DNA of 64,000 nucleotides, taken from Corinectria fuckeliana (lineage: Eukaryota > Ascomycota > Sordariomycetes > Hypocreales > Nectriaceae). Made by a program: the position numbers and the translations under genes. The notes below the pieces were generated by a model. It saw only the letters and a program-made list of their open reading frames with translations. It did not search any database and was not told the DNA's origin. This document shows positions 53,988-64,000 of the stretch, one piece after another (the stretch's first letter is position 1; each line of letters begins with the position of its first letter). The stretch covers positions 1 through 64,000 of the forward strand of contig WPDH01000063.1 in NCBI GenBank assembly GCA_019137255.1. Reading direction: 5' to 3'.

Positions 53988-54945
53988 TTATTTTCCGGGA
54001 AAATGCTTCTGTTTTATCACAGAGCTGCTCGGTCCCGTGATGAACAGCTTGAGGCTTTGCTTGAAACTTTCAAAGGGAGGACCTTCGAACAAGAATCTGT
54101 GCAGAATATCATAAAGAACCATCGGCTCATCTTCGTCAATTTCTACCTCCTTTTCCTCTTCGTCTTCTTCGTCTTCTTCTTGATAGTCCACAGGAGCAGC
54201 ACCTTCGTCTTGGATCTTCTAATGATATTCAAGCTTAGTGACGACTCCGTTGACCTCTGAGGAATGGAATTTGATAATGCGGCGAGCGATATTATATCGA
54301 CAGCGTCGAACAAACTTCGAGGCGTTGATTTCCGGTTTTGTCACGCCTGCCTTTCTCAGGTCCTGAGCGAACCTTCGTAGGAACCTTGAGATCTGTTTCT
54401 CGGCTCTGGCTTGAGATCGTGGCTCCCTGACTAGCTGAGGAAGCAGATTCTAAAGTTCCGGCTTAATCAACAGGGACCTAAATATAGATTCGATAGCATC
54501 TCGTCCCCGTTCGCTAGGCATGGTTACTAATGTTAATGCTAAGCTTTTAGAAATCTCGCTCCATACGGAAACCGTCTCGGCATCGCTTTCGGCGCCGAGT
54601 TCGTCGGAGTATTTCTCCTCATCACACTTGATTTGAGCGCCATGTTCTGGGCAAGCATAGCCCACATACATCGTACGCGTTTCTATCACATAGCCCGCAC
54701 GGCCATGTTGTCCACATCTCTCAATTGCATGCTTATAGTAGAGACACTAACAGGCCGAGTAAATCTCAACGAGATAAAGACACATTTCGATCTCGGATCC
54801 CTGATGGTCGCATAAATGTAAATGATAGTTGAATGTGAGAGATGAATCTCCTAGGGCAGGACTATGAGAGGTATTTATGCCTAGGCTTATGTACCCCGAT
54901 GTGCAGCCTGATTTGGCATTACTAATTAGCACAGGCTAGCTCAGC
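53988..54945 (-). pseudogene. relic of an unknown fungal Cys/acid-rich protein
   Basis: One minus-strand frame can be followed through three TAG stops. Order: C-D-H-Q-G-S-E-I-E-M-C-L-Y-L-V-E-I-Y-S-A-C, TAG, C-L-Y-Y-K-H-A-I-E-R-C-G-Q-H-G-R, M-Y-V-G-Y-A-C-P-E-H-G, then K-P-E-L, TAG, N-L-L-P-Q-L-V-R-E-P, F-V-R-R-C-R-Y-N-I-A-R-R-I, then L-E-Y-H, TAG, K-I-Q-D-E-G. It ends in an acidic run of Asp/Glu (54130-54185) and F-E-G-P-P-F-E-S-F-K-Q-S-L. The N-terminal Cys/His pattern suggests a zinc-binding module. Gln codons would fit at the second and third TAG. I recall similar uncharacterised fungal proteins but cannot name a domain. Confidence 0.55.
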
Positions 54946-56270
54946 TACAGGCTAAAAGATGCAGTGAAAAGACAACAGGTGATTTTATTGGTCGTTATCC
55001 ACTATCCGGATGCCCGATCTTGCGGGCTGATTGGGGGCCAAGAAGATGGTGTTTGTCTACTCTTCTATCTTCTAGGCCTAATCTGCATAACACTGTACGA
55101 GAGATTGCGAGCAGTACCTCAAGACAATCTATGTGCACAACCTGTCGGTGCTCAACGTGACCACGTATTACCCGCTGTAATTTGTTGGTGGTTGGCTCAC
55201 TTTAGTGTGAACACACCAGCCCAGACACCAACACTTACCCTAAAGGTTGGAAATTGGGTTGGAAAAAGGGGTTTCCGTCTTTCAAGGAGGGATATCTTAA
55301 GAAGGAAAATATCAGTAAATATATCAAAGGATCGCGCTTCAAATGGTAAAGAAAACAAGACATTAAAGAAAGCTGCTGCTGCGATAGCTTGGTCAGTCAA
55401 GTCAAGAGGGCAAAATGAGTGTACGGCAAAAACCACAGCAACGAAATGCAGATCTGAGACTTTGCAATAAAGCCTAACTAATCTAGACTGCTCTAGATAC
55501 ACTGTTCTTAGCTACAAATACTTAACGTGATCTGCTTTCTTATGTTGCCGAGGACAATGGAACTGAAGCCAGTCCTGGGAGGAATGGCTACCCAGTGATG
55601 TAATAGATGGACAGTCTGAGTATTTGAAATATCTGTTTCGAGTCGCCCAATTCTCCGCTGCAGGTGGTTTAGCAATGTGTGCTCTGACAGAACTAGTCAG
55701 TAATGATTTCGCGAAAACGAGAAAAAGGAGAGGCAGAGCAAATCACGACATTATATCAGGATAAAGGTAATGCGCTAGGCGGAAGCCTCCGACAACCGTA
55801 TGCAGCCGTGGCAGTTAGGAGCGTTATGTGGTCTCTCTCATCTAATAATATAGAAAGGAAGGCTAGCTAGCTGCAATGCGTAGGATATACAGTGATATAA
55901 CCCTACATAGCTTCCGACAGTCATTCTTGTACCACTGATAGGCGTGTGATTTCCGAAGATGGTATTGCTCGTAATTGGGCTGTTTACGTTGATTAAGTTG
56001 CAACTTGGGCCACGTCGTGAGCAGATATTTCCATCTAGATCGGTGCGCGCCTAAGAGTAAGGACATGACGTTTCGCTGCTTATCTGCACCGCCAATATCC
56101 AGCATCTTCCTACTATGGATCCCGAGCCATTCCTAGACAGGCTGCGTTGGTTGGTGCCAAAAGCTCTTCGATACGCAATATTCCATTGGTGGTCTCTTTG
56201 CTTGCTATCGGTCAGCAGCTCGGAAAGTCTAGGCAATGAGCTCGCCCTGAATACAAGCAGGGCTGGCAAA
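54946..56270. other. 1.3-kb stretch without a supported gene
   Basis: A plus-strand frame at 54964-55470 is open for 168 codons but has no ATG in it and no family pattern. Nothing else seen. Confidence 0.35.
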
Positions 56271-56330
56271 ATACTAATACTAATACTAATTAATACTAAT
56301 ATTAGCTAGTATTAGTATCAGTCTTATCTT
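56271..56330. repeat. ACTAAT/ATTAGT palindromic low-complexity repeat
   Basis: ACTAATACTAAT units followed by their inverse (ATTAGCTAGTATTAGTAT), making a partly palindromic AT-rich block 17 bp before MITE copy B. Related to the array at 44764-44872. Confidence 0.8.
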
Positions 56331-56346
56331 AAGCATCTATAAAACA

Positions 56347-56657
56347 GTTGTGCTATTCAGGCTGTATAGTATTTCTAGTCAGGCTATGTATCACATTCTA
56401 CAAGCTTATTTAGGGTTTCACTCTTTTCTTCTTTCTAGGATAGTCTTGCTATTAGTAATAATAGGGCTGTTAGGGCACCAGGGTATTAGGGCATTAGAGT
56501 GTTAAAGCGTTATAGAGTTTGGGCGTCAGGGAGTCAGGGCATTAAATAAAGCATTAGGGGGGATCGGGACTGCGATAAAGCGAATAGTGTAGATACCCAG
56601 TAAGAAGTGTGAGTTTACAGCCCGGATAGACATATGATACAGCCCGAATAGCACAAC
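56347..56657. mobile_element. MITE-like element, copy B (311 bp)
   Basis: Ends are GTTGTGCTATTCAGGCTGTAT (56347-56367) and the reverse complement of GTTGTGCTATTCGGGCTGTAT (56637-56657), 20 of 21 bases matching. The inside shares GATAGTCTTGCTATTA and AGGGCA-type tandem units with copy A when that is read in reverse. A second partial end copy (ACAGCCCGGATAG, about 56618-56630) lies just inside the right end. No open frame; a non-autonomous element. Confidence 0.8.
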
Positions 56658-57943
56658 TCCTACAAAATTGGCCTCTGAGTAGGTCTGGCAATATTCATGG
56701 CTGACAAGTAGCCCAAGAAAAACACTGTATGTCTTGCAGACCTCCCACATATCGACATGTCCCCTTCAACCGACAACATCCAGCACCTTCTCATCCTGAC
56801 TCTCGGAACTGTTCCAGGCAGATTGCAACGGTCAGACCTTGACAGGACTCTTTGTCACGCAACATATTACATCAGTACTGGATTTCCTCACCATTAGTCA
56901 TTCAGCTCAGGCAACCTAGGTCATGGAGTGTGCCTTTGATACGAGAGGCGTGTTTTCCGAGTCTTGGACCTATTAAAGGAAAGCTCAGAAAGCCAGATAG
57001 ACCAGGCCTCCCTGAACCGAGTGTTCTTGCCAGAACTACGCATGCATGCTTCCCCGGTACTCCGAGTCGCTTCCTAGGAGAGGTCTGTGGCCTACCTTGT
57101 CGATGAAAGGAAGTGCAGCAATGATTGGCGAAGGCATTTCAATTCTAGATGGTGTCATTACAAGCACAACCGTGCGCGGAATTGGCAATTTGCCCTTGCT
57201 AGCGTACTCTTTCAATCACCAAAGAGTCCCTGTCTCTTGGCTGGCCTGGTCTCTGCGCAGGTTTTGTCGGGGAAGCTAAAGTATACACCGAGAAAAATGC
57301 CGGTGTCTTGGACGATGATGTTGAACATCTGAAGACGGCGTCAATGACGGGTGCGACTCTACGCGCCCGCGCATGCCTGAGTTCAAACAATGTTTCAAGC
57401 ACAGGCGTTGGCTGGCCAGCCTGAAGTGTCGGTCCTCTTTAACTTTGTCGGGTTCCCTCGTGCTGGGCTGGGCGTCACATGTTGTTGCGGGCTATGCGAT
57501 TCTTGGCTTTGATTGATCCTTTGTTGGGCGAGCTCTTGTGATGTGAGGCATGCTGCGATACTGCCTCGAAGTACGTGTTTCCCAGGGAGGACTCTGGAGC
57601 TGGCTGTCGGGGGGCTTCAACTGGAAGGGCCCGGTAATCCCGAACCTTGCACCCGGTGGCATGTCATTTTTGCTCAGCTCGCATCGTATTTATGCGCTCA
57701 GCAGGCAGCAGGACATGAAACTAACCAGAAGCAGGCGTGCAGTTAGTTCCCGGGCATGAAGGAATTCGCCCATGGCCTTTTGCGCGCTGTGCAACAGCTT
57801 GGGAACCTGCCGGGCCAAGCCAGATAAAACCGGCCAAGAATCGAGCGCTGCCGGTATTAAATAAATCAACAAAAAGCAAGATTCTCAAAGGTCAATGCAA
57901 CTTTTCCGTCCACGGTTGAACGGAAGTCGTGTAGTGTCTGTGC

Positions 57944-57977
57944 GGTGGGGAGGGTGGGAGGGTGGGAGGGTGGGACG
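57944..57977 (+). repeat. GGGAGGGT tandem tract (G-quadruplex-capable)
   Basis: Five GGG or GGGG runs separated by single A or T plus further G runs (units GGGAGGGT). Fits the G3+N1-7 pattern for a G-quadruplex on the plus strand. Confidence 0.85.
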
Positions 57978-59330
57978 GTTGGATGCAGGCTCAAAATCAA
58001 GCTTTTGGGTGTTGAACTCGGTACCGTCCAAAAAAGGCTGCAGCTGCAAATGACGACAATTTATTGAGCATGATGCGGCCCGGGCTGCAACCGGCAACCA
58101 GGCGGCGAGAGAGAAGACATCAGGCTACCGATTAATTCCCTCCATCGCTGTAGATGCTGACCGAGGCTCGGGAGAGGATAGTTGGCAGGGAGGGTGGGTA
58201 AGGTAGCTCGCTTCGGCGAAACTGGCGCTTTTACTTTGCAGTCTGCAATACGCAAACCTGCTTCCAGATATGATGTGACGGGCCACGGTCACCCACCCGC
58301 CGTGATTGGGCTGAAGCCGGGGAGGCGCATCCACACGGCGGCATGGAACATCAGTGGAGGCCCTGCATATTCTCTCAGTCTCCCTCGCTCAGTCCGTCGA
58401 CTAGAAGATTAGGTTTGGCCGGATGGAAATGCCGATTGGCAAGGGGGCAGGACGGAATCCTTGGCAGATAAGGGGAAGGGAACAGCGCGACACGTGGTGG
58501 TGGCTGTCCAGGGGGGGAAATAGACAGCCCTACGTGGCGGCGTGTCATTCTGCTAGAACTTGCCAAGTATACGTACGGCCGGCCCGTGAAGGGAAACTCG
58601 GCCAGCCAGACCAACAAGCAAGCAAACAGAACCCTGGATGAACAAACAGCCGAGACATGGGATATCCCCGGCCAACGGGTAACCCGGCGTGGCTTGTTCC
58701 AGTTGAAGCCTTTTCGGCCGATGCAGACGGACCCTTGTCGACATCGACCCACACGGCCCTGTTGATGTGGCGTGCGGGCTACAAACGAACAAAAACAGAC
58801 GTCGTGCGGTTGGTCCCCTCGTAAAGTCGACCCAACAATTTAACAAGTGGACGTCGACGGCGGCCTTTTTCGCTCCACCGTGCCGACAGCCGAAGGGAAC
58901 AATTTACCACGTAGTATGCACTGCTGAAAGAGTCCAAGAGTCCCAGAGAGAAGGGAAAGAAACCGCCCCGATACGAGACGGGCGTGAGATTAATCATCAT
59001 GGTGGCGCTGCCGTCTGCCGCAATGGCCAAACTCTGCTCGCTCGTCGGTTGCCGGGAGGCCGTCCCTTTCATTTCATTCGTATAACCACCGAAGCTGTAC
59101 CACTTGAGCAACTATAGGTAGTAACTGTGCCACATGAGAGATGGCCGTGATTCACAGCCTCCGGGTTGTTTCTCTCCAGCTGCCTGCGTGCCGTCTCCGT
59201 CCGCCGGGATAAACTCAAATACAGAGGGCCTCGCATCGCATCTCACATCACATCACATCTCCACACAGCCTTCTTTTTTGCGCATCTCCTCTCATCCTCC
59301 TCACCGGCATCAACAGGCTTCCATCTTCGT

Positions 59331-59392
59331 CTCTCCCCTCTCCCCTCCCCTCCCCTCCCCTCCCCTCCCCTCCCCCTGCCCTCCGCTCTTTT
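59331..59392 (+). repeat. CCCCT polypyrimidine tract in the 5' leader of the GT34 gene
   Basis: About nine CCCCT units in a row, 100-160 bp before the start codon. CT-rich leaders are common near transcription starts of strongly expressed fungal genes. Confidence 0.8.
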
Positions 59393-59491
59393 CCATCGCC
59401 CTCAGTTTGGATTTGATCATTCTTCTCATCGCCTCAGGCCCGTGTGCCTCTTTGTTGTTTTTCTTGCTTTTTTCCCTTGCAACCACCCGCC

Positions 59492-60742
59492 ATGCTTCCG
59501 CTGCCGCTACCAGCACAGAGCCTGCAGAATCGGCGGCGATGGCTTCTCGGCGCCGTGGGCGTGTTCCTGACCTTTGGGCTGGTCTTTTACGCCCGTGATT
59601 TCTACTTGGAGCTGGAGAAGCCTCTGCCACACCGGTGAGTCCCGAGACAAAGACGAACGTCCAGGCAGGAGACTACCCGTCGCAAAAGGCAGCGTCTCCA
59701 GAGACGACGTCCCGGCGGCCCAGAAAAAGAGGCGCTGGCTGACGAGAGCAAACACAGCATATACTCCGAGACTACGCCCCCCTCGCCACCCCCCCAAGAC
59801 CTGCCCGGCCTGGTCGCGCAGCTGTGGAAGCCCATGCTGCACGACCTCAACGACACGCGCTTCACCTCGGACGAGGGCTACCGCTACGACATCCCCGCCG
59901 GCGCGCACCGCTGGATGGACAAGCTCGGCAAGCGCCTGCTCATCCTCGACGTCGACACCCGCTCCGACGCCGGCCCCGGCGCGCTGCTCAACGAGGCGCC
60001 GCTGCACCACGACAACGTCACCGGCCGCACCGGCGGCTACCTCGACCACTACCTGTACGCCATGGTCCACGGCTACGACTACCGCCTCGTGCGCGCCCCC
60101 GAGTACGCCGGCCGCCACGGCACCTGGGTCAAGGTGCCCATGATCCGCGAGGCCCTCAAGACGCACCAGTTCGTCGTCTTCCTCGACGCCGACGCCGTCT
60201 TCATGTACCCGCACATGCCCTTCGAGTGGCTGATGAGCCTCTGGGGCATCGCGCCGTCCACCCTCATGGCCATCTCGTCCGACCCCGACTCCAAGCGCAA
60301 CCGCGACGCCAACGGCTGGGTCATGTGGAACACGGGCTTCATCGTCGCCCAGCAGGGCAACCGCACCCAGGACCTCTTCGACCGCTGGGACCGCTGCCCG
60401 ACCGGCGACCGCTACCCCGACTGCCGCCGCTGGGCCAAGGACTGGGCCCACGAGCAGGCCGCCCTCAGCAACCACGTGCGCTACGACTACAAGGGCTCCG
60501 ACGACATCCTCGTCATCCCGTGCATGGACGGCAACGGCGCGCCCTACATCGGCGACAAGACGTGCGGCGGCGTCTTTGTGCGCCATCACTGGTTCCACAA
60601 GGACTGGCCCATCCGCAACCTCCGCGAGTCCATCCTCGACATGTTTGTCCGTCGCCTGCACCGCCACTTTCACGCCAAGATGGACGAGTACTACATTGAC
60701 GCCAACACGTATGAATACCCCCTGGAAGGGTTGCAAATATGA
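59492..60742 (+). CDS. GT34 glycosyltransferase (alpha-1,2-galactosyl/alpha-1,6-mannosyl type)
   Basis: Two exons (59492-59634 and 59758-60742) give 375 residues. Exon 1 encodes a type II signal anchor (W-L-L-G-A-V-G-V-F-L-T-F-G-L-V-F). After a Pro-rich stem (P-P-S-P-P-P-Q-D-L-P) comes the catalytic domain: G-Y-D-Y-R-L-V, W-V-K-V-P-M-I-R-E-A-L, and the D-x-D motif F-V-V-F-L-D-A-D-A-V-F. N-T-G-F-I-V-A-Q, H-E-Q-A-A-L-S and H-H-W-F-H-K-D-W complete the family order. It should act in the Golgi on mannan or galactomannan side chains, as Gmh and Mnn10/11 proteins do. GC content in exon 2 is far above the surroundings, with almost every third base G or C. No break. Confidence 0.94.
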
Positions 60743-61906
60743 TAGAATAGAGTCCATTTTTCACAAACAATAGCTAATGAGAACGAATATATCGACCACG
60801 ACATACCCATGACGTATCGTTACAAGTTCCTGGCAGCCCGCCACCGTCTAGCTGCTTCGAGCCTGCAGCGCCGCACTCGGTCGTGGCCATTGGCTCGGTA
60901 TGTGAGTAGTTCCACGCCAAGGACTAGCCCGAGATGCGTCTCAGAGACGAGACTGGACGCCTCCAAGGATCAAGCCGAGCGCCATGTCTGATTCAACTTC
61001 TCAAGCGCGTTCCCAGCCATGCCACCGGATCTGCATGACACACGGGAGACCGGGCCATCTTTTTTCCATAGGATTACAAGTAGCCATGTCCGTCTCCCTG
61101 GAATAGATGCAACTGAGCTTCATGTTCCCCTTACATATCTACCGTCTAGAGAAAGTGCCATCCCATGTAGATGGATGGTCGACCAAATGCGAACAAGTTT
61201 TTTTCAACAGTGCCCTGCTTTTACTTCTCTGTTCACCTATGTTGGCTGTGAAAATCTAGAATAAGTGACACACTTCCCCTAGTGCACACACTGTTACATG
61301 ACAGGGTGCCTCAGCCTTCCATCTGCCTTGACTACAGACTACCCAGTCTTCTAGAAAGTCGTCCACCATGACACATTTCCATCCATCATCTTGCCATCCT
61401 AAATAACACGTATCCTTGACAGACATAGATCTCAGATTCCAATACACACTGCTATGCCTTTACCTGTAAGGGCTTCACTTAGTCAGCTAGCCACCCTTAA
61501 ACACTTAGTACCCACTTTGTCCCTCGTTAGTTTCATACCGCCCACTGTCTCAAGTGTCAAGCGCTAGGGTCACTATAGAAAAGCCACTCCGAGCCCTTAT
61601 AGTACCCTTCCTTTGTCTCCACCGCAAGCCCTGTTTCTACCTGCTGCTTCTAGGAACATCTAAATAGGCCAGATTAAGGCATAAAAGACCAGGTCTTACC
61701 GCTAGATGTAGTCAATCAAGTCGCACGTTATATCCATACCTCAGCGCACCATAACATCTATCACCAAGCTTCCCACTTTTGCCCCTTTAACCTCTGTTCT
61801 AACATCTGTTGTCAGGCCTCCTCATCGCCGACTTACATAGCAGAGCACCCCCCCACCCCCCCAAGATCCCTTCATTGGACAACATCTGGAGACCAGGCCC
61901 TTCGCT
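60743..61906. other. 1.2-kb intergenic region
   Basis: 3' side of the GT34 gene, then CT/CA-rich DNA of low complexity (61270-61800) without open frames. Probable promoter of the next gene at the right end. Confidence 0.4.
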
Positions 61907-62711
61907 ATGGCATCAGACAAATCCCTACCTTGTCCCTCCTGGGTTTGGTCCAACAATTCCGACACTCAGTGAGTATAGTTCCCTCCTCCGGCGTCATCCG
62001 ACTTCCCGGCTGTTGGCTCAAGTTCGTCCTCTCAACTGCGCTAGTGCTGCCAAAGATCGCTCTTGGTTCGGCGACGATTACATGCCCTTCGACTCCTTCC
62101 TCACAGACATGAGTGGGAACCGCACGGCAGTCATTGGCATCGGGACTGTCCAGCTCCCCACCAAGGTCGCGCCGACCAAGACCGGCTGGCGTTCCCACGG
62201 CACCCTCTGCTTGAGAAACGTGCTGCACGCCCCCAGTCTCTTCTGCAACATCATCGGAAACCGCATCACCAACGACTACATTCTCGAGACCAGCTCCCCC
62301 GACTCCGGCAAATCCGGCTCCCTCGCAGACCGCTCCAGCCGTCGCCCTGTGGCCTACTTCAAGCCCCTGAACGAAGGCGTGCGCTTCTTCGAGGTCCGGC
62401 TCAGCGGTCCACCTGTCGGTCCCAAGCTTGGCCCGTCGCCGTTCAACCCGGACCTGCACTACCTGGTCCACGCCTTTTGGCCGGAAAGCGAGCGGGACAA
62501 GTTCGCCGCCTTGCAAGCCCGGAAAGCTGCAGACGCCAAGGGTCTGACACATGCTGAGAAGGCTTGGTTGAAGAGGCACTACGGAAACGAGTACAAGTTT
62601 CTGCAGACGTATGGCTTGAGTATCTTTAAGGACGAGGACCGCGAAGAGGCCCGCGGCATTTTAAGGGCTTTGATGACTGACGATGACAATGATGAAACCC
62701 TTGTCTACTAA
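61907..62711 (+). CDS. domesticated Copia-type aspartic-protease-like protein
   Basis: Two exons (61907-61968 and 62045-62711), intron GTGAGT...TAG, exact frame, 242 residues. The join rebuilds the start of a Ty1/Copia retropepsin: W-V-W-S-N-N-S-D-T-H-A-A-K-D-R-S-W-F, followed by Y-M-P-F-D-S-F, V-I-G-I-G-T-V-Q-L-P and L-R-N-V-L-H-A-P-S-L-F-C-N-I-I-G. Copia elements have W-x-x-D-S-G-A-x-x-H at this site; here the catalytic D-S-G is replaced by N-N-S, so proteolysis is unlikely. No integrase, reverse transcriptase, RNase H or LTR is seen. The C-terminal 90 residues (F-W-P-E-S-E-R-D-K-F, W-L-K-R-H-Y-G-N-E-Y) are a helical extension not found in Copia. An intact spliced gene with these traits is best read as a host gene of transposon origin. 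Function unknown. Confidence 0.75.
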
Positions 62712-63031
62712 ATAGAACAGAGTCTGAATTTGGACCATGTTTTGGCTTGGAATGTCATGTTGAACGGCTCACTCCTTTCAAGACAGAGTGTACGGTACGA
62801 GCAGTATCGAGGTTTCACCGTAGATACATGGACCCTCAGCCTCCGGATACGGGCAGTATGCAGGGTGAAAAGCACCTACAAAGCTTCGTCAGACAACTTC
62901 CATTCTGGCCTAGTATCATGGTTTCAGGTCGTTGATGGTACATAGATGGATTATGCTAGCAAACTGGAATTCAGGTATCTCTAATCCGTCCCACGCTGGT
63001 CTTGTTTTCTACCCGTCCGACAGCCTTGCCC
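62712..63031. other. intergenic between convergent genes
   Basis: 3' regions of the protease-like gene and of CTP synthase. Nothing else seen. Confidence 0.5.
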
Positions 63032-64000
63032 TTAGAAATGAGAAGTATCCAAAGTACCATTCGCCAACCCCTCCTTCTTCAGACGCGCCGCCTCAATCAC
63101 CTCGTCGAGACATCCCGCGCTCGCCGCCACGAAACCCAGCGCGGGAGGCGAAGGGTCCAGGACCTTGCTGGTCAATTCGGGATGCGCCTGCAAGCTGGTT
63201 ACTGAGTTAGCAAATTGCACTTTCAACCTCATAAATGCATCAAATCTATAAAACGCATTGCTTACCCGACGAAGAAGGGGTGGTCCTTTAGCTCAATCGT
63301 TTCGACTCGTACGCCGAGGTCATCCATGGAGGTCAAGGAAAGGCCGGCCTTTTCGAGCTCCTCGATGTAGTCGGGGTTCACCTCGTAGCGGTGGCGATGA
63401 CGCTCCTCAACGACATCAGCGCCGCCGTACATGGCGCGGAGCTTGCTCCATTCCGTGCCAGGCTTGAAGTGCGATGTTCGCGTGCCGAGCCTCATCGTCC
63501 CGCCCATTTGTCTGTAGTTTTGTCAGTACTCGCTGGCCGACTGACTGTGCCTAATACAGGAGAACTTACTCCTTGGATCCCTCGGGCATGAATATGACGA
63601 CGCGGTGCTCGGCCTGAGCATTAATCTCCTCGGATGTCGCGCCCTTGTGTCCCATAATGTTACGGGCATACTCCATGACGGCGACTTGCATGCCCAGGCA
63701 GATTCCGAGGAAGGGAACCTTGCGCTCTCGGGCCCACTTGGTGACCTCGATCATGCCTTCAATGCCTCTGGATCCGAATCCGCCAGGGACAAGAATTCCC
63801 TGGGCCTCGCAGATGGCGTTCCAGGCCTTGTGGTACTTGGTGGGGTCCTTTTGCTGCATGTCGTGCTCGAGGTGCTCGGAATCCACCGAGATGAGGTTCA
63901 GCTTGCGGTTGCATCGCATGGCCGAGTGCTCGAGCGCCTTGTGAACACTGAGGTAGGCGTCGTCAAGAGTGACGTACTTGCCAACCAGGACAATGTTGAC
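63032..64000 (-). CDS. URA7: CTP synthase, 3' part (5' end outside window)
   Basis: Three minus-strand exons are inside the window: 64000-63568, 63511-63266 and 63194-63032. The visible part begins V-N-I-V-L-V-G-K-Y-V-T-L-D-D-A-Y-L-S-V and holds the glutamine amidotransferase domain. The oxyanion loop is L-V-P-G-G-F-G-S-R-G, the nucleophile Cys is in F-L-G-I-C-L-G-M-Q, and the His-Glu pair is in L-Q-A-H-P-E, where many relatives have Phe before His. M-P-E-G-S-K-E joins to Q-M-G-G-T-M-R-L-G across an intron. The enzyme makes CTP from UTP, ATP and glutamine in the cytosol and can form filaments. The ATP-dependent amidoligase half lies beyond 64000. The symbol is the yeast name for the orthologous function. 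Confidence 0.96.

Larger units (their letters stand above)
56658..59491. other. 2.8-kb gene-poor region before the GT34 gene
   Basis: No gene recognised. It holds the G-rich tract at 57944-57977 and, at its right end, the pyrimidine tract and 5' UTR of the GT34 gene. 58400-59100 is GC-rich with many overlapping open frames on both strands and no family pattern; this looks compositional, not coding. Confidence 0.4.

Noticed and set aside
54964..55470. 168-codon open frame on the plus strand
   Set aside because: Has no ATG in the frame, no family pattern and no splice-supported start.
59507..60757. 416-codon open frame on the minus strand opposite the GT34 gene
   Set aside because: Shadow caused by extreme GC3 of the plus-strand gene, with Val/Ala/Glu-rich low-complexity translation.

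Overview
The window looks like a chromosome segment of a filamentous ascomycete (Pezizomycotina, most likely Sordariomycetes). The evidence is the short 46-107 nt GT-AG introns, a Zn2Cys6 regulator, HET-domain and Pth11-like proteins, a siderophore transporter, a CTP synthase with fungal features, an unspliced tRNA-Lys, and relics of fungal-only families. All exon joins were worked out by hand from splice signals and frame continuity.

Layout. 1-1.2 kb: dead pogo/Fot1-type transposase. 1.7-3.9 kb: secreted polyamine oxidase and a small conserved protein. 4.5-6 kb: relic of a very large fungal protein. 6.5-10 kb: Zn2Cys6 regulator convergent with an NmrA-like reductase. 10-13 kb: no gene recognised. 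13-14.6 kb: amino-acid transporter. 14.9-20.6 kb: divergent pair of a disrupted DUF7025-type AAA ATPase and a Goodbye-like (NLR N-terminal-like) protein, start codons only 17 bp apart. 22.4-36.2 kb: well-preserved genes, namely a siderophore transporter, HET protein, small Cys protein, Dal5-type permease, GH53 galactanase and alpha/beta hydrolase. 37.8-42.5 kb: Pth11-like receptor, dead tannase/feruloyl esterase, LaeA-like methyltransferase. 43-58 kb: gene-poor, with a tRNA-Lys, two copies of a small inverted-repeat element, and relics of a pepsin-like protein, a GNT1-like glycosyltransferase and an unknown Cys/acid-rich protein. 59-64 kb: GT34 glycosyltransferase, a domesticated Copia-protease-like gene, and the 3' part of CTP synthase.

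A theme across the window is that most decayed genes are broken by TAG or TAA at positions where the family or frame implies CAG, CAA or TGG. That is the CpA-to-TpA change expected from repeat-induced point mutation (RIP). Intact housekeeping and transport genes alternate with these relics, as in accessory or subtelomere-like fungal DNA. The most interesting items are the AAA/Goodbye-like divergent pair, the Copia-protease-derived gene, and the element with shared 17-21 bp terminal inverted repeats.
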